This document shows, in pieces, positions 38,501 to 49,603 of a stretch of DNA of 64,000 bases; within the stretch, counting starts at the first letter, position 1, and each line of letters opens with the position of its first letter. The DNA is taken from the NCBI GenBank assembly GCA_018659585.1, contig JABJMC010000006.1, forward strand, positions 86,708 through 150,707, given 5' to 3'. The position numbers were made by a program, and so were the translations under genes. The notes under the pieces were generated by a model. It worked only from the letters and a program-made list of their open reading frames with translations. It was not told where the DNA came from and did no database searches. This stretch comes from Candidatus Peregrinibacteria bacterium (GTDB lineage Bacteria; Patescibacteriota; Gracilibacteria; UBA1369; UBA12473).

Positions 38501-41500
38501 CTTTCAAACGAAGTTCCTTCTAATTCTAAAACCGTATCCATGCTTAGCGTTCCAGAAACAGCGGTTCGATCACCATTGGTTTGACCAGTGGCCACAATAT
38601 TAACCGGCCCTGTTAAATCATCGGCCGTTACATTAAACGAACCTAATCCGCTAGAAAGTGTTAGTGAGCTAGAATTAACATCCCCGAATTCCTCGGACGC
38701 ATCCGTGACTCGCATAGTGACCGTAGTCGAGGAATCAGTGTAAACAAAATTATCATAAACATCATAAGCTTTTACAATTACTTCTGCGGATTGACCGGTT
38801 GGAATAACGCTAGAATCAGACGAAAGTTCTAAGCGATAAGTGTCATTTGGTAATAAAGTAATTGGGAGCGTTCCGGGATCAAAGCCAATCATCGAAGCCG
38901 TTACGTACGCCGTGCCAGACACAGTCGAAGCCGCAAAATCAACTTCAGCCTGCCCATTACTTATTTCCGCGGTTATCACACTTTCTTCATCTGTTAAAGT
39001 CCCATACAAATCATCCACCATCGAGAACGTCACACTGCCATTAAAGCCTTCTAGCGGCGCCCCAGAATCATCCAGAACCGCCCAAACAGTAATCGTAGTT
39101 GTTGTCGCTCCATTAGCCGTCATTTCATCATTTGCTGTAAATAATTGCAGTTCAATATTGTCGTAAACTCCAATGTTCAAAGTTTGTTCAATGTTTTCCA
39201 AAGCCACTGTAATAGTGACGGTTCCTTCATCATCCCCAGAAGTTAAATCAAAGTTAAATCCACCTTCGTAAATCGTTACCTGGGTGCCAATTTGTTCAAT
39301 GTCCTCATCCAATCTTTCATCAATTGTTCCCGGTCCATCAACTGTGATTGTGGCGCGGTGCGGTGACATGTTGGCCACGTTTCCATAAAAATCTTTTAAC
39401 CGGATTTCAACTTCAGTCTTATTTAAACCACCAGTTTTTAAGAAATAAGAATCTGGTTCTAAATCAATGGTATACGGCTCGCCTGGATAAACATGCACTG
39501 TTGTATCCATAATTGGCAGCGCTGTTGGTAGGATCTCCGCGGTAATATCAATATAGCCCGAGACAGTATTAGCTTGGATTTCAGTTTCTGCTAAACCATT
39601 TGTAACTTGAATTTGTACACGTAAAATTTCAGCGTAAGGCTGGTCTGGATCCACGGCCACAAATTCCACAATACTTTCATTGTCATCGTAAATACCAACT
39701 CCGTACTCATCAATTATCTGCGCTTTTAGGAATAATTGAGAAGTCCCATCCGCCGGCATTTCTTTAGTAAAAATTTTGGTCTCATACAAAATCTCCTCAG
39801 AAATAATTTGATAAGCCGAATCACGCGTTAAATAAAGACCACTAACATAAGCTCCAGCATCGTAATCTAAGTCAGTGGCTTCGTCTGAGTCGTCTAGAGG
39901 ATCACTGCCAGCTAAAACTTCGTTCCCATCGCTAATTCCACCATTGTCCGTGTCTGGATCATTTGGATCAGTGCCATAAATCTCCTCTTCAGAATCAAGT
40001 AGTCCATCCCCATCTGTATCGACATTAGCATCCTCGGGGATCACAATTACAACATCCCCATCCCCATCATCGTCATCATCGGTCACCACCGCCTCTTCCG
40101 AGTCATCATCTGGATCATTAATCGCATTGGTGTTGTTTACAACCTCCACAAAATCACTCACTCCACCATAGTCCGTATCGGGGTTGTAGGGGGAGGTCCC
40201 AACATTGTACATTTCAAAATTATCCGAAAGCCCATCCCCATCAGTGTCGTTATCACGACAATCTTTAATTCTTAATAAATTACCCACCATCATGGCAAAT
40301 TCACCACGGGTAATTGGATCTTCGAGCCAACTCTTAATAGAAGTCTGACCCTGACTTGGATCTAATTCACTCTTAATCCAAGACTCAAAATCACTGCTCG
40401 GGTAAGTATCTAATTCAAGGTAGCGATCTTCGGGATACAAGCCATTCTCCTGCGCCTCAATCACGTAATTGGTGTACCACGGCAAAGTAAAGTCCGAAAT
40501 CTCACTAACCGCAAAAGAAGCAGTTTCTAAGAGCACCTTAGTAGCCTCAGCGCGACTCATAGTATTAGTCGGAAGGTAATAACCCTCGTATTCACCCCAT
40601 TTATAACCAGAAATCAAAGTTTCGTTGCGACTATAAGCCACACAGTAATAAAGAGTCTCATCGATATTATTATCCGGGAAAGCGTGCGTGGCATAAGTTT
40701 CTTCAATCGATTCCTGGGCCGAAGTTATAAAAGCCGTACAATCCAAACAAATCGCTCCTAAATTGAGTTTAGTAAATTCTTCACGCGTGATGGGATTCTC
40801 GGGCCTAAACGTGCCATCTGAGTACCCGTCAATCACACCGCGCGTAAATAATTCCACTACATCATAAAAAGCTTCGTGCTCCACAAAAATATCACTAAAT
40901 AATCGTGCTCCTGCCTCACGCGGATCATAACCATTCATTAACTCAGAATAATCTTCATAGCCATCACCATCCGAATCCACATCATACAAATTAGTCGAAA
41001 TTGTCCACTCACTTAAATCATCCAAACCTTCTCCGTCAGAGTCATATAAATCAGACAAAGCATAAGCATATGGCATTGGCTTCATTACCAAGGTGTGCAC
41101 CCAGTAGAAAAAGTGTGTAACCCGGTTAAACCAGGAAAGTTCACGGCTCTCCATGTCAGTCGAGGACAAGGCCACCACTTGATCAGCTTCTTCTAATCCC
41201 AACATCTCTAACAAGCTGGTGTCTGTTCCCATTACAATGTCAAACAACACACTTTCGCCAACTCCCACGGTAAAGTGAAGGTGTGGGTTAGTAATATTTA
41301 CATTCGTATCGCCTAAGCCTAGCTCAACCACGTAACCTTCTTTTAAATAAACTTGTCCGTCCGATTCAATTAAGCCCACTTGAACATCTTGATAAAACAA
41401 GCCAGCCTGAGTTTCCTCATCATCCATAAATGACACTTTCCAATCATCCGTGGCATTAGAATCAATCACCCGTACATTATTTACAGTTCCATCTATATAA

Positions 41501-44500
41501 GGAGAAGATTGCAAAATAATTTCTTCAACATCCGGGGCAATAAAGAACTCTGCCATAACTAATTCACTTTCGATATGCACAATTCCTAGAGCGGCTGGTT
41601 GGCCGTCTTTTCCTTCTATGGCGGTTAATTTGTAGTTAGTGGAGTCTTTTAATTCTACGGCTCCATTGCTCGCCCGGATTACGGCTACTAAGTTGTCTAG
41701 CGCATCTAATACCAAAACATCTTCTAGCGTTTCGGTGGTGTAAGCAGCGTCCTCTGTGACGTATTCTTTTTCGTAAGTTGATAGTTTTAAGTATTCGCGT
41801 TTGCTAGTTAAGCTCACGGTGTTTGAATAAACATCCTCAATGTTTTCACTAGTCCCTACAGCTTCCAAAACAAAAGTCCCGCCTTCTTGCGTGCTGTAAA
41901 CATCAACCTCTCCTTCGCCTTGATAAATTTGTACGATTGGGGAGGGGATACTGACATAGCTTGATCCCTCGGCTACTTCTACTACGGCCGTGGAGTAAGT
42001 GTCGTAACTGTTTTTAACACCTCTTAAATTTAAAGCCTTAACCGTTAGGGTCGCTTTAGTTTGACCATTAGCTAGTAATACTTCAGTCCCGTCTGATTCC
42101 AAAGAAAGTTTAACTGTAGTGCCCGCACCATCTGGGATGCCGTCTTTGTCTCCGTCCGTAGAATAAGGTTCGTCATCTTCATCATCTGGGATTCCATCAG
42201 CATCAGTGTCTTCAATCGGGAGTGGTGGACCACAAGACAAAGTCATGCCTCCTTCCACTGATTCCACCACTTCAGCCACCACATCAGTTGTGACGCTTTC
42301 GCCTAAATCAATTACCCAATCAATAATTCCTTTAATCCAAATAAAAGGGAACCAGTAAATAGTCGTACTATTTGGGTCATTGCTATACTCCACTTCATCG
42401 TCCTCGCCAAGTCCGTCATTGCTTTCATCTTCTTCCTCGGCGGCGCAGCTAGCATCCGGACAAAGGTACTCAGGGTCTAATTCATCTGCCACAATATTGG
42501 CGTAAAAACTCATGTTCATGCGGTCTGATTCTCCGTCCGCCACCATGTAAAAAGTTTCATAACCATTGTCTGGCTTAGCCACAAAAGTCTTACTGTCTGG
42601 GCTTAGATATTCCTCCATCACCCATAAATGCTTTTGATCTAAATTCATGTTCCGCCACGCAAACGCATCTTGCATTTGCTCGTAGAAAATATCTTCTTCT
42701 AATAAGTCAGTTAAGAAAGTCGGACTTCCAAAAATAGCCCACGGCACTTCCATGATTTCAGACTGCGCTGCTTCTAATAAATCTTCTAATTCACCCCAGC
42801 TTTCCAAATCAAAAACATTTGGATAATCAATTTTTGTATAAACACCTTCTTGATCGCGGAACGTGATATGACGCGGATTATCAACTGGCAAGGCCATACT
42901 AAACTTAGCTTCTAGTTGTTGCGAGATGGTGCTGCTGGTTGGTTCAACGTGTTTTAATGTACTAGAGAAAAAGTAAGCATCACTAATATCATCGGTGATG
43001 TCAGAGCTAAAAGGAGAATTGCTTTCCTTTATATACTCGCGTGAAATTTCCATGCTAATAGACGCAATACTGCTCAGGTCATCCACATTAAAAGAATAAG
43101 TATCTTCTCCGTTCACAAAAAAGTCACCGATCTCTTCCTGACTATCTTTGTTAACGGGATCTGCTAAATCATCAAAAAACGCACCCAAAGTGTAATAGGT
43201 TGAATCACCCGGTGCCCCAAATAAATAGATGTCATCAGCGGCTTTAGTTGGGATGTTGTAGGCGTCATCATCATCTAGATCATTCTGAATATCAAGAACC
43301 TCCAAGGCAAAATCTTCTTCGTCATAAACCCCATCATCAGAGTCTTCATGGTCATCTCCATCATCTTTGTCACCGTCTGCTATGTCTTCTAATAAATCCA
43401 CATACTCCTTCAAAAATTCATCGGCATAGTACCAGTAACCTTCCACGCTATCGTCATAGCTACGGTCACTATCACTTCGGCTGGTACCAATAAACTCCTC
43501 ACTTTCTTTGAAGTTATAACAAGACCGATAATCCACAAAAATATTTTCCGCCTCACTATCAATAACGTGTTTTGTTCCTACGGTGCTGCGCACTGGTTCT
43601 TGCGCTAACTCCGGAAAACAATATTCAGGACCACCTTCCGGATCATAAAAATTAGCAAAACAACCCGCGTAATCTTCGCCCTCTTTGGCCTCATCATCAT
43701 TTTCATCGCCCCAGGATCCCGAGGTGTTAAAATCATATAAACGCAATCCATAAACTAATTGTCCCTCACCATCGTTATGGGATCCACGATAAGTTGAACA
43801 TTCCCCCGGAGAAGTGATTTCATCTGGAGTTTGGCCATAGATATAAATCTGATCACTACTGGAGCGACTTTTCACACCATGGTTAATAAATTCAAAAGTG
43901 AATTCTTCTTCTGTGGCCTCGTCATCACCCGCAATCACAGTTCCTTCAATCAAAATTCGCCCCACCATCGGAATGTCAGTGGCCAAGTTGTAATCACTAA
44001 TAAAATCATCCACCGTATCTTCGATAATCTCATTTACCGCCCATAAAGCTAGTTGCACGTATTCATCTCGTTTTCCAATTAAGCCGGGGATTGTTTCTCG
44101 ATCACTAACGGTATTTCCGTAATCATCATAATAATTATAAAGATAACGCCCGGTGTAATCCGTCCAAATATTAATATTCCCCAAAAATTTCCTAAACATC
44201 TCGGGATATTTTTTGAAAAACGCCTCTACTACTAATTTAGATTGAATGTCTGGTAAATAAGTAAAGTCATCACCCCCATCATCTTGGTCACCAGCTCGGT
44301 CTTCATCAATTAAACCATCACCATCCGCATCATTGTCAGCGGTAGTATCTTCATCGCAAAGGCCATCTTCATCATCGTCATTCGTCATGTCCCCATTACA
44401 AGCCGTGGGCATACAACGTGTGCCATCACGCCGTGTATTACTAGCTACAAAAGATAAACCATCATAATCACCAGGGTCTCCTCCGTCTGGTTCCGGGGAA

Positions 44501-45894
44501 AAACAATTAGGATCATAAGTCGGATATTCCTCATCTGTATACATTTCTATTAAATCTTCTTCCTCCTGATCATTTGGTTTATTCCAAAAAGGACTCCATT
44601 TGCTTTCGTGATTCGAGTCAAACACCTCAATTTCCCAACCATTAGGCCAACCATCACCATCCCAGTCTTGCGAGTCTCCATCATCATCCACTCCACAAGA
44701 ACCCACACAACCATCGCCATTCGAATCGCCAGGTTGATCCTCGTCCATTAAATTATCTCCATCATTATTATTATCATCCATTCCATCTTCATCCACAAAA
44801 TTATCCCAAGCCAGAGTGATAATTCCGTTTTCATCCATCACCCCTGGGCCACAAGGAACCCCATCCCCATTACTGTCCCATAAGGATTCATCCTGTTCCC
44901 AACAATCCCGATCATTATCAATTCCCCAGTAAAAATTTCCATCATCCTCATCAATTAAGCCGTCATTATCATCGTCATAACCATTTTCTGGATCTTCATC
45001 AGTTAAGCCATCACCGTCATTATCAGTGCCATCACCACCTTCAAGTTCCTCGTTTACTTCCATATACAGTTCACGCGCTAAGTCGCTGGTGTAGCGTTTA
45101 TAAGACACGTCTTCCCAGTGTTCAATGAATCGTTCGTAAGCATTTACACTAGTTTCGTTTAAGGCGTCTTTTTCTGCCAAAGTGTCGGCATAGAATAATT
45201 TTTGATCAAAATCCGCGAATTCGGAATACCCCAACCGGTACAAATAGTTTTTATCAAAATAGTCAGCCAGCAACTCGTTACCATCCTCTCCAGTTTCTGG
45301 AGCCCGAATTACCCCGTGCCAAATTTCTGGTTGGGGGTTAGTTAATGACGGACTCGTCTCAAAATCACCAGTCACACTATTATAGAGGTAAACTTTATCT
45401 TCAAAATCCGTATACGGATACAAGCTGATGTAGCGGTTTTCGTTTTTATTAACCACTGGTAGGGGAATCTCACCAATAATTACCAATCCCGCCAGTTTAG
45501 TGTTGGCACTAGTGTCCCCATCACCTTCGAAATAAAGTTTTTCCAAAGCTTGCGAAATATCCACCGGACTAGAATCCGTGTTGGTCCTTATAATAAGAGA
45601 CTTAGTCAGCGGCATAGCCTCCTGAACATTTTCAGCGTAACGATCAATCCGCGCTTTTAAGGTTGTATCACGAGCTCCGGAGTATTCATCCGAAAGCCCC
45701 ACATAACTAGTAGAGTTACTATAAATGTCTTCATCTACCAAAATCGCCACTACTCCGAGGTTTTGTTTAACCCCGCGTCCCTGCGAAAGGTCGATGTTGA
45801 GCATTTGTGTTCCAAGTAGGGACACAAGCACCCAGGTGGTAATAACGCGGTTAAAAGTAGGAGAGAGGCGCATAATTTTGGTTACATAGCGCAA
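29524..45894 (-). CDS. Giant S-layer-homology, calcium-repeat surface protein (5456 residues)
   Basis: About 590 kDa, one uninterrupted frame. Signal-type hydrophobic segment at about 16-36 ([18 protein letters not shown]). Residues 45-280: an unrecognised globular domain. About 282-545: DxDxDG thrombospondin-3/EF-hand-like calcium repeats. About 1230-1255 and 1615-1660: more calcium repeats. About 1257-1400 and 2010-2480: Big/invasin-type Ig domains. About 1668-1880: SLH modules ([27 protein letters not shown]). About 1882-2002: calcium repeats. About 2798-2955: FG-GAP/VCBS propeller repeats. About 3071-3172: DUF11-like. About 3308-3455: hydrophobic, Cys-containing. About 3778-3855: Pro-Leu/Asp repeats. 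About 4588-4705: PKD-like. About 4970-5055 and 5262-5365: calcium repeats flanking a second SLH set (5065-5265). It is likely a cell-surface or S-layer-linked adhesin. First gene of a five-gene operon. Confidence 0.9.
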   Translation of the reverse strand: MRYVTKIMRLSPTFNRVITTWVLVSLLGTQMLNIDLSQGRGVKQNLGVVAILVDEDIYSNSTSYVGLSDEYSGARDTTLKARIDRYAENVQEAMPLTKSLIIRTNTDSSPVDISQALEKLYFEGDGDTSANTKLAGLVIIGEIPLPVVNKNENRYISLYPYTDFEDKVYLYNSVTGDFETSPSLTNPQPEIWHGVIRAPETGEDGNELLADYFDKNYLYRLGYSEFADFDQKLFYADTLAEKDALNETSVNAYERFIEHWEDVSYKRYTSDLARELYMEVNEELEGGDGTDNDGDGLTDEDPENGYDDDNDGLIDEDDGNFYWGIDNDRDCWEQDESLWDSNGDGVPCGPGVMDENGIITLAWDNFVDEDGMDDNNNDGDNLMDEDQPGDSNGDGCVGSCGVDDDGDSQDWDGDGWPNGWEIEVFDSNHESKWSPFWNKPNDQEEEDLIEMYTDEEYPTYDPNCFSPEPDGGDPGDYDGLSFVASNTRRDGTRCMPTACNGDMTNDDDEDGLCDEDTTADNDADGDGLIDEDRAGDQDDGGDDFTYLPDIQSKLVVEAFFKKYPEMFRKFLGNINIWTDYTGRYLYNYYDDYGNTVSDRETIPGLIGKRDEYVQLALWAVNEIIEDTVDDFISDYNLATDIPMVGRILIEGTVIAGDDEATEEEFTFEFINHGVKSRSSSDQIYIYGQTPDEITSPGECSTYRGSHNDGEGQLVYGLRLYDFNTSGSWGDENDDEAKEGEDYAGCFANFYDPEGGPEYCFPELAQEPVRSTVGTKHVIDSEAENIFVDYRSCYNFKESEEFIGTSRSDSDRSYDDSVEGYWYYADEFLKEYVDLLEDIADGDKDDGDDHEDSDDGVYDEEDFALEVLDIQNDLDDDDAYNIPTKAADDIYLFGAPGDSTYYTLGAFFDDLADPVNKDSQEEIGDFFVNGEDTYSFNVDDLSSIASISMEISREYIKESNSPFSSDITDDISDAYFFSSTLKHVEPTSSTISQQLEAKFSMALPVDNPRHITFRDQEGVYTKIDYPNVFDLESWGELEDLLEAAQSEIMEVPWAIFGSPTFLTDLLEEDIFYEQMQDAFAWRNMNLDQKHLWVMEEYLSPDSKTFVAKPDNGYETFYMVADGESDRMNMSFYANIVADELDPEYLCPDASCAAEEEDESNDGLGEDDEVEYSNDPNSTTIYWFPFIWIKGIIDWVIDLGESVTTDVVAEVVESVEGGMTLSCGPPLPIEDTDADGIPDDEDDEPYSTDGDKDGIPDGAGTTVKLSLESDGTEVLLANGQTKATLTVKALNLRGVKNSYDTYSTAVVEVAEGSSYVSIPSPIVQIYQGEGEVDVYSTQEGGTFVLEAVGTSENIEDVYSNTVSLTSKREYLKLSTYEKEYVTEDAAYTTETLEDVLVLDALDNLVAVIRASNGAVELKDSTNYKLTAIEGKDGQPAALGIVHIESELVMAEFFIAPDVEEIILQSSPYIDGTVNNVRVIDSNATDDWKVSFMDDEETQAGLFYQDVQVGLIESDGQVYLKEGYVVELGLGDTNVNITNPHLHFTVGVGESVLFDIVMGTDTSLLEMLGLEEADQVVALSSTDMESRELSWFNRVTHFFYWVHTLVMKPMPYAYALSDLYDSDGEGLDDLSEWTISTNLYDVDSDGDGYEDYSELMNGYDPREAGARLFSDIFVEHEAFYDVVELFTRGVIDGYSDGTFRPENPITREEFTKLNLGAICLDCTAFITSAQESIEETYATHAFPDNNIDETLYYCVAYSRNETLISGYKWGEYEGYYLPTNTMSRAEATKVLLETASFAVSEISDFTLPWYTNYVIEAQENGLYPEDRYLELDTYPSSDFESWIKSELDPSQGQTSIKSWLEDPITRGEFAMMVGNLLRIKDCRDNDTDGDGLSDNFEMYNVGTSPYNPDTDYGGVSDFVEVVNNTNAINDPDDDSEEAVVTDDDDDGDGDVVIVIPEDANVDTDGDGLLDSEEEIYGTDPNDPDTDNGGISDGNEVLAGSDPLDDSDEATDLDYDAGAYVSGLYLTRDSAYQIISEEILYETKIFTKEMPADGTSQLFLKAQIIDEYGVGIYDDNESIVEFVAVDPDQPYAEILRVQIQVTNGLAETEIQANTVSGYIDITAEILPTALPIMDTTVHVYPGEPYTIDLEPDSYFLKTGGLNKTEVEIRLKDFYGNVANMSPHRATITVDGPGTIDERLDEDIEQIGTQVTIYEGGFNFDLTSGDDEGTVTITVALENIEQTLNIGVYDNIELQLFTANDEMTANGATTTTITVWAVLDDSGAPLEGFNGSVTFSMVDDLYGTLTDEESVITAEISNGQAEVDFAASTVSGTAYVTASMIGFDPGTLPITLLPNDTYRLELSSDSSVIPTGQSAEVIVKAYDVYDNFVYTDSSTTVTMRVTDASEEFGDVNSSSLTLSSGLGSFNVTADDLTGPVNIVATGQTNGDRTAVSGTLSMDTVLELEGTSFESIEPQVLFAALLGAPFGEVTQEDYWAGWFTFTGKTQASVSLTANPEPNSQLSLMDSQGKLSVLDGNAVDLKLVAANSMAFPTRFLIKDLLSQITVAEGMIVLDSSDFYIVENDYDLSTAEDDGIYVQQLTENTNYEVKQFRGNVSFLEDGDEIIRLEPDGQIQVYDPTYYLEVNEDYEYFGYDLMLGESSVLRVLLKQTFENNVTQLDEQFAWEDWTLLTPGVYFTGINSNKYGYSTAYSGNSSASPTGMFVVDKTTTLANSQKPGVGNSSLETAGDAQGIGFEGDNKFMLLLADGSTVGEANQYYASDIGIVLGDPTIRLTDWNPQTVSSTGFTSGVGRLILAGNETIQDMTTLDYNSDGLDDLLVAFENGAVELLENKEAYPRFENQGLLMNLTNGIIDLDEADFNQDGQTDLVIATNEACIAGEICIYQYTNYDSNFVRENLELEIDGSQIKQIVAHDMNYDDYPDLVISDINGVIYVFYNEDGVMQTKGQEIGDVGLQMDEETDLIEEILIYYNEMPEEDPLSPEDDGWYKEFPVATGESSPDYEDKFAEAMSTFSTGGFDADFMDELSSMVESSSDTLIYEMDETVVTETVAFLYADLDENLYTSTKYVSDLNGGNLEDGDIVEYTITITNSGGTPVTGLSVTDVVSSMIELDWDSFDCSGAECAGWQVIESGQALRPFVVSGLNFGAGDSAQISYQGTVSGMAMPVVNIFVGDDLDTSYPDDYLPDIGASPEDNPSGQMIFFYSNGTYSEDGFTKVNYTKQTSAAEEEVKATDAIDALAEAGFDFELDENENDVPDFMEPDEEEEEDIAAIINELGNEAAINLWDANTDHVTNSDDVGVTDIMAGAAAGYKIAEGVANMVADGLESLMAQLMCGGGCIAMPVNYAFLVPGPINAMGIPASMFDPVHIPIFAAAVPSVIPFWPPSPFQGSTAVRVYFSITLTLGTTLSVCVNPYMAGKCWSIAIPLFEALGVCDAINNALSAVMSKATAFIQEGANKVTSLAGKLSGGGERSESGGVINYNLGSYAVASDSGGKVRVPGFPKPIAEWFRKQGEELITKLTDLPDIYIIYPDPQSIVGAFKPENVAKIEKADLRGLDKILAQLGSFPLLRIETEEVTFKIPWITQDEIMKQKFFFQRWVEGMQDQVQTKWGIDTSVKPWEWDGDALEDSAKDAIQELEDLLSSVEQNIEVLEDYQDFPKELLKWRRVEAFYIKQIICYLDAIINLFGGWILLNRARILEWIQAVYDVAEAFESWKLIFSLVVDYQASCDQCTNDRFSLYELLAKLFAFIPEPPIIAIPSWPDIVFDISEIQAGLTVTWPELNFVAEPLLIPQLPLIPLPDYPSISLDLPTIPLLPAPPPLPDLPELPGIPIPDLPDIPPPPKIPDLPNVVQVTLKILKAIMKIICLVQTAIIPTDEAMLKTQIENMTQRPLDVVWPFDLSVNFQFPSIGPDFKDTIEIIAYVNLGMSFDGIVQLVELAADTANSLVTDLVELANEGMQTPFDMAGEFVEEGMDAVDEVASPDIDVDLDGDGTAMIDNLRNHPMVSPYIAQWQVEMRNLEEFAAEQETYVASLPDTHHIKAEERFLSFTDSEIETQFDDIQNSYYAGDLMELDDVYVDELRNDLLAYFEDEQFKTDSLELGLETENNWDGFLAWVDESGSQGGFEPVNSTFLVSREADTNVFSTETAVKAMSDYLVDTFSTIGKDTPFATNLEELEEEQQRYLVDATEDEASSNDLGSPIVLDKGIFIYNSVDGVNERLIANTADADQESHLIFTDVDNDDDDDIFYAYDSDIFLKENFTEDDGYDYVTDAPEIVSLEDLLPEAPAVDIYRANGYDNEEAAVSWLAADEVIGYELRYFEAIPDFDLDEPEQTHFLHLLNEEDNVVLETEDDLSSGTLLKAEDADITVTYTDSDAEIVAQTGTQLSLPQLSYPVMRVTDFGGEAELVTDLLTRTIIKSSGEMSVETGYKVHTLDDSKVTITLVEQGGEFSLELPENMLFVISDAYYGEITLRVNSGEVEVIGLEESEETQTIYEGMMLFEKDLVTYDDSLTVSYYSTVAEVETTFEQPGDFAWHLVPDADNPAADIALENGDYYSQIRSIQIDSTRGTWGETTLFAPQVCADDDPPYANVGSNYEVSVFKTITIDGGGSFDTSSDIIKYYYDTDLETDSDGDGDSENDADYYADDDPLTDLDGDGFKTNDWSDPTMEVGPFDDLETREYKLWVEDEAGNSSGVTAYVSVYVPDVALSVSSSRSGSVDGEIDPQDSEIPIVIARERDGIFELIVTPSADTNSKYYTDDDGAFVVDDLELSEGWVVYNSLYEEVASIDPETGEITILDDSVEVQVHSAELPWPTRIALVDVATQERLLYIFITPDSNVDVQIDEDSVEYDLESTAEMVGVHVKDVNLPETLHLEQIPSNEPLFTGGVAIADESEKRWAVIDTDGNIYRLTDISLDVKSLGSISEDADQEDAEPIVITVGGDWLEIYIAPRASSNDESEVDFMESSELGLEEDVSDLLDEDAAYTDTDGDGITDLEELQSGLNPYDPDDGNDDADGDGLTNSEEAAEGTNLNDADTDNDGVTDYEEVYGDTDPLIADDSSFIDIEADDEYYDEILNLAELGIIDGYEIDGELYFMPDQYITRAEFTKILLGVLCIIPRDEAYELPNVFYDILDTEEWYYPITKESFFQEFIYGYLGELNEEGMAPFKPDITISRAEGSKIILEALNTLGVIDISEVTVGEPWYLPYLEVAQDVGPYLVNDTTLGEGEIYVITEDEARYHSEALTRYDFVVIASRVLDFYNCYADIDTDGDGLSDYDEVNVYYTDPYDPDTDDGGVSDGDEIAAGTEPISTPSDDDTDGDGLTDADEENIYGTDPYDPDTDDGGVYDGAEVAAGTEPISTPEDDYAGDEGDEEIATEEDLEESVIEEENAIEDVDPGIYIITYECDSCPCPVSIENAADLIPGDAIFAAIMDMANTQVLSISNEVSVTDIISTE

Positions 45895-46075
45895 TGTTCA
45901 GCCGGCACAAACGGCTGAAAAGCTAATTAATGGCTTAGGCAAGCCAAAAAGCGAGTTTTTAAACTAACCAATATTATACCTTAACCACCCTCTAAAAATA
46001 AAGTGAATAACAGGTTAAAACCCCCATTTTCCCCAAATAAGGTGTGGACAGGTTAACGTAATGAAGTGTGACTGG
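45895..46075. promoter_or_regulatory. Promoter and structured leader of the giant-protein operon
   Basis: On the minus strand a perfect TATAAT lies at 45973-45978 with a poor -35 (TTATTT) 17 bases upstream. The ~70-base leader contains two hairpins, GGCTT-GCCT-AAGCC and CAGCCG-TTTGTGC-CGGCTG, before the ATG at 45894. AACAGGTTAAAA at 46009-46020 and a weaker copy at about 46047-46056 lie upstream and may be operator or dispersed motif sites. No gene is visible in this gap. Confidence 0.55.
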
Positions 46076-46630
46076 TTAGTGGTAGTAGGTGTAGTAGGCG
46101 TAATCTTGCGGGCAATAAAAGCCAGAGTTATCAATTGTGCCAGAAATATATGAACTAAGATCATCATGGCCAAATGATGTCCTTTCGATATCATCACAGA
46201 AATAACCATCGGCAGAATCATCGATGCTAGTAATTTCCATTTGCGTAATCATGGCATAAGCCGATGGGTTTGTTCCTGTTGCCGAATAAGACATTACTTG
46301 ATAGTAGTATTCGCCTATATCACAATTCATAGATTCAAAAGATCCGGGAGCAGTTGGGATACTGATATAAGGGCTAAGAGCTGTATCAATTACTCCGCCG
46401 TCATTAATGCAATGATTTTCATCATAACCAGATTCATTCGGATATTCCCCATTATCTGCATAATAAAGTTCCATCGCTGTCGCTAACTGTTGAAGGTCTG
46501 CTTTCCTTTGAACATCTCGTGCTCGCGCTGGACCAGAAGAAATTCTCGGAACTAAGGCCACCGCCAAAATTCCAATAATCGTAATCACAATTAAAAGTTC
46601 AATGAGAGTGAAGCCTTTACGAGTTTTCAT
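46076..46630 (-). CDS. Type IV pilin, paralog 1
   Basis: 184 residues. Class III signal MKTRKG|FTLIELLIVITIIGILAVALVPRI with Gly(-1), Phe(+1) and Glu5, then the ARDVQRKADLQQLATAMELYYADNGEYP region typical of PilA/GspG-like major pilins in CPR. The globular domain has four cysteines and ends YYTYYH. The first ~70 residues are near identical to the next gene; the C-terminal two thirds differ. It is the most downstream of three tandem pilins and shows no Shine-Dalgarno. It would be processed by a PilD-type peptidase not present in the window. Confidence 0.9.
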   Translation of the reverse strand: MKTRKGFTLIELLIVITIIGILAVALVPRISSGPARARDVQRKADLQQLATAMELYYADNGEYPNESGYDENHCINDGGVIDTALSPYISIPTAPGSFESMNCDIGEYYYQVMSYSATGTNPSAYAMITQMEITSIDDSADGYFCDDIERTSFGHDDLSSYISGTIDNSGFYCPQDYAYYTYYH

Positions 46631-46636
46631 AAATTA

Positions 46637-47185
46637 TTAATGGTAAACAGTGTAGTAGGCAACGGGGTCAGTCCCGCAAGGATTATTAGATAAAAATGTC
46701 TGATATACGTCTTGAAGATCTACAAAGGTATAGGGAATAACCTTTTCAGTCGCTAAACAAAAATAACCACTAGAATCTGCACTTACTGAGGAAATTTCCA
46801 TTTCTGCAATCAAAGCATAAGCCGAAGGAGTGGAACCACCTGAGCTATAAGCCATTACATGATAATAGTAATCATTAGTACATCCCATTGGCGAACCTGA
46901 ACCAGGATCATCAGGTAAATCCATATAGTTTCCTAAGTAAGAATCAAGCTCTGCGCCCACACAAAAATCTTCAGGTACAGTTCCCGCGCTATTTGGATAT
47001 TCCCCATTATCTGCATAATAAAGTTCCATGGCTGTGGCAATCTGTTGTAAGTCTGCTTTCCTTTGTACATCTCTAGCTCTGGCTGGACCAGAAGAAATCC
47101 GTGGCACCAACGCCACCGCCAAAATTCCAATAATAGTAATTACAATTAAGAGTTCAATTAGGGTGAAAGATTTTTGCATTTTCAT
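46637..47185 (-). CDS. Type IV pilin, paralog 2
   Basis: 182 residues. MKMQKS|FTLIELLIVITIIGILAVALVPRISSGPARARDVQRKADLQQIATAMELYYADNGEYP. The cleavage position is Ser-Phe rather than Gly-Phe, a notable departure from paralog 1, and may alter processing. Four cysteines are spaced as in paralog 1, and the end is YYTVYH. Six bases separate it from paralog 1 downstream. The start codon is preceded by CTCTCCCCTCCC. Confidence 0.88.
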   Translation of the reverse strand: MKMQKSFTLIELLIVITIIGILAVALVPRISSGPARARDVQRKADLQQIATAMELYYADNGEYPNSAGTVPEDFCVGAELDSYLGNYMDLPDDPGSGSPMGCTNDYYYHVMAYSSGGSTPSAYALIAEMEISSVSADSSGYFCLATEKVIPYTFVDLQDVYQTFLSNNPCGTDPVAYYTVYH

Positions 47186-47215
47186 GGGAGGGGAGAGTTA
47201 CATCATTCAGATTAT

Positions 47216-47253
47216 AAACAAAAACCCCCCAATAGCAAAGATTGAGGGGTTTA
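47216..47253 (-). terminator. Intrinsic terminator after pilin paralog 3
   Basis: On the minus strand AAACCCCTCAAT, loop CTTTGCT, then ATTGGGGGGTTTTTGTTT: a long GC-rich stem with a T-run. It separates paralog 3 from paralogs 1 and 2, which therefore need their own transcription start or read-through. Confidence 0.85.
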
Positions 47254-47265
47254 GAAGTCGAAAAA

Positions 47266-47781
47266 CTATCTTTCGATGGCGTAGTAAACAGTTGTTAAAT
47301 CTCCAGTAGCACATGCTGTTGCAACTAAATCCCCATCCGCATCATACCAACTAGTAGGGGTGTCACAGTAATAACCAGTCGTAGTAGCCAAAATCTCCAT
47401 TTCAGCACCTATTGTGTATCCAGCTCCATCTGTACTCGCATAGTAATATTGAAGACCACAAGCTCCTTCAATAGCTCCGGGAGGCGGTGTTGGAGCAGTC
47501 CCACCTAAATAATCTTGAATATCTTCTCCAGGGTCTCCAGAGGCACTAGATAAACATTGAGCAGTTCCTGATTCTATAGGATAACTACCTGTATCTGCAT
47601 AATAAAGCTCCATTGCGGCCGCAATATTATTCATGTCCGCCTTTCTCTGCACATCTCTAGCCCGAGCTGGACCTTGAGAAATTCTTGGAACAAGCGCTAC
47701 AGCTAAAATACCGATGATCGTAATCACGATCAAAAGCTCAATCAGGGTAAAACCCTTTCTTTTTCTGATAGGAACGTTCAT
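47266..47781 (-). CDS. Type IV pilin, paralog 3
   Basis: 171 residues. RKRKG|FTLIELLIVITIIGILAVALVPRISQGPARARDVQRKADMNNIAAAMELYYADTGSYP: canonical Gly-Phe cleavage and Glu5. The globular domain has cysteine pairs (QCLSS, ACGLQYYY, YYCD, ACATG) and ends VYYAIER. It is more diverged from paralogs 1 and 2 than those are from each other. It is followed by its own strong terminator, so it may be the major, separately expressed pilin. Leader: AACCTCCCAAAT before the ATG. Confidence 0.9.
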   Translation of the reverse strand: MNVPIRKRKGFTLIELLIVITIIGILAVALVPRISQGPARARDVQRKADMNNIAAAMELYYADTGSYPIESGTAQCLSSASGDPGEDIQDYLGGTAPTPPPGAIEGACGLQYYYASTDGAGYTIGAEMEILATTTGYYCDTPTSWYDADGDLVATACATGDLTTVYYAIER

Positions 47782-47851
47782 ATTTGGGAGGTTACAAATT
47801 TACGTTGTCACTATTCTACAATAACCTCTATTACCTGGCAACGTTTTTAGT

Positions 47852-47857
47852 TATAAT
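47852..47857 (+). promoter_or_regulatory. -10 box of the divergent pseudopilin
   Basis: Perfect TATAAT ending 9 bases before the ATG at 47867, predicting a leader of about 3 bases. The -35 region is poor. Confidence 0.55.
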
Positions 47858-47866
47858 AGGCGCAAT

Positions 47867-48373
47867 ATGACTCTCCCAATTAAAAAAATACGTGCCTTTA
47901 CTTTAATAGAGCTTCTGATAGTAATGGTCTTGCTCGCGATCCTCGCCTCGGTCTCTTACACCGGCATTATAAACGCTCGCAACCACGCCAGACTCAAAAG
48001 CGCGACGGATACAGTAATAGGAATGATTCAAACAACTCGCAGCTACGCCCTTTCTAATATGGAGTTGGATGTGGGGGGAGTAGATTGTGAGGCGATTTCA
48101 TATTACGTGAAATTTGTCGGTTCAACTGGAGTAGTTAATGTTTATGCAGTCTTAGATAGTGATTGTGGCGGCGAAGAATTACTCGATACAGAAACCATCC
48201 CCGAGGATATTGAAATGACACTTCATGGGGCTACCACTATTTACTATTACCCACCATTAGCAGAAGTAGAATTCACGGGAACTATTACCATTGAACTCGA
48301 GACTATTGACGGAGCTTTCACCAAAAACATCGAGGTCTATCCCATCTCCGGCTTTCCCGAACTCATCGATTAA
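47867..48373 (+). CDS. GspH/FimT-like pseudopilin
   Basis: 168 residues. IRA|FTLIELLIVMVLLAILASVSYTGI: pilin helix with Glu5 and Ala at -1. It is followed by ARLKSATDTVIGMIQTTRSYALSNM, characteristic of GspH/FimU-type pseudopilins, then a beta-rich domain. It is transcribed opposite to the three pilins and overlaps the end of pilC by 4 bases at its 3' end. It probably joins the PilV/PilX-like proteins in the tip complex. Confidence 0.8.
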   Translation: MTLPIKKIRAFTLIELLIVMVLLAILASVSYTGIINARNHARLKSATDTVIGMIQTTRSYALSNMELDVGGVDCEAISYYVKFVGSTGVVNVYAVLDSDCGGEELLDTETIPEDIEMTLHGATTIYYYPPLAEVEFTGTITIELETIDGAFTKNIEVYPISGFPELID

Positions 48374-49593
48374 AGCGTGCCAACCACGTCCAATAGACCG
48401 AAAATTGGTTGCATTACCGCTACAATCAAACCTCCTACAACCACGCCCATGGTCACCATAATAAGCGGTTCTAGTAATTTCGACATATTCGCGGCCATCT
48501 GATCAACTTCGGCTTCATAATAATCCGCAATTTTATCTGCTACTGGCGCTAGTTCTGCGGTTTGTTCACCAATCGCTAGCATCGAAACTAGCATTTCCGG
48601 AAACAAAAACTTACTATCCGTTAAATTCTCAGCCAAAGGAATACCACGTGACACATCTTCCGCTGCCAACAATAATCTCTTCCTGTAAACTTCATTCCCC
48701 ACGGCCTCGGCATCAATTTGCAAACTCTTTACAATTGGAATCCCACTCTGAATCAAACTACTCAAACTTCGTGTAAACCTCGAAACCGCCACATACCTTA
48801 ATAACAATCCAAACACCGGCAACCTCAAGGCAAAACTATGCCAAGCATATTTCCCAGTTGGCGTCTTTTTCCAAAGATAACCTAAACCGCCAAGTACCAC
48901 CAATCCAGCCCCAATTATTGGGTAATAATTAACCACCGCATCACTCATCCCCATCAAAATTTGAGTCGACATCGGTAATTCCGCGTTAGATTGCGTAAAT
49001 AACTCCATAATCTGCGGCACCACAAACGCCAAAATCACAAAAACCGCACCTAGCATAATCGTAAACACCACAATCGGATAAATCATAGCGCCTTTAATTT
49101 TCGAAGTAATGGCCGCGGTCTTTTCAACCTGTTTTGCGATCTGTTTAAGCACATCATTCAAACGACCAGAAGCTTCACCAGCCCGCACCATTCCAATCTG
49201 CGCATCTGTAAAAATTCCTTCATAATCAAGCATGGCATCCGAAAGAGTTTTTCCACTCTCTACTTTCATGGCCATGTTTCGAACTGACATTTTTAGGCGA
49301 GGATTGCTAAGTTGTTCCGATAAAACGTAAAGTGCACGAATCAACGGCACTCCCGCTCCAATCATAATTGCTAGTAATTGAAAAAAGCTAACTTTGTCTT
49401 TGGATTTAATCGCGGTCATTGAAACCTGAACTTTTTCGTTTAAAGCTTTATAAGAAGCCATAAATCCGCCACTTTTTTTCTTTTCTTTTTCGGTGGCGAC
49501 TTGTTCGGCCTCGGCCGCGGCACCAATTTCTAGGATATCGACCTCATTGGTGATTTGCTGAGCTGGCGCTGGGTTTTCAGTTGAAGTTTCCAT
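48370..49593 (-). CDS. pilC: Type IV pilus inner-membrane platform protein PilC/GspF
   Basis: 407 residues, the normal length. Two repeated T2SSF domains (about 75-195 and 275-400), each followed by strong membrane helices (IYPIVVFTIMLGAVFVILAFVVPQIMELF and PLIMVTMGVVVGGLIVAVMQPIFGLLDVV). The GAGVPLIRAL and QSGIPIVKSL motifs mark each domain. It is the membrane platform that couples the PilB ATPase to pilin polymerisation. It is 10 bases downstream of pilB. A short acidic N-terminal extension precedes the first domain. Confidence 0.93.
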   Translation of the reverse strand: METSTENPAPAQQITNEVDILEIGAAAEAEQVATEKEKKKSGGFMASYKALNEKVQVSMTAIKSKDKVSFFQLLAIMIGAGVPLIRALYVLSEQLSNPRLKMSVRNMAMKVESGKTLSDAMLDYEGIFTDAQIGMVRAGEASGRLNDVLKQIAKQVEKTAAITSKIKGAMIYPIVVFTIMLGAVFVILAFVVPQIMELFTQSNAELPMSTQILMGMSDAVVNYYPIIGAGLVVLGGLGYLWKKTPTGKYAWHSFALRLPVFGLLLRYVAVSRFTRSLSSLIQSGIPIVKSLQIDAEAVGNEVYRKRLLLAAEDVSRGIPLAENLTDSKFLFPEMLVSMLAIGEQTAELAPVADKIADYYEAEVDQMAANMSKLLEPLIMVTMGVVVGGLIVAVMQPIFGLLDVVGTL

Positions 49594-49603
49594 AATAAAT
49601 TAA

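Noticed and set aside
45895..45960. Intrinsic terminator in the leader of the giant gene
   Set aside because: The hairpins CAGCCG/CGGCTG and GGCTT/AAGCC have no T-run on the minus strand; they are more likely leader structures.
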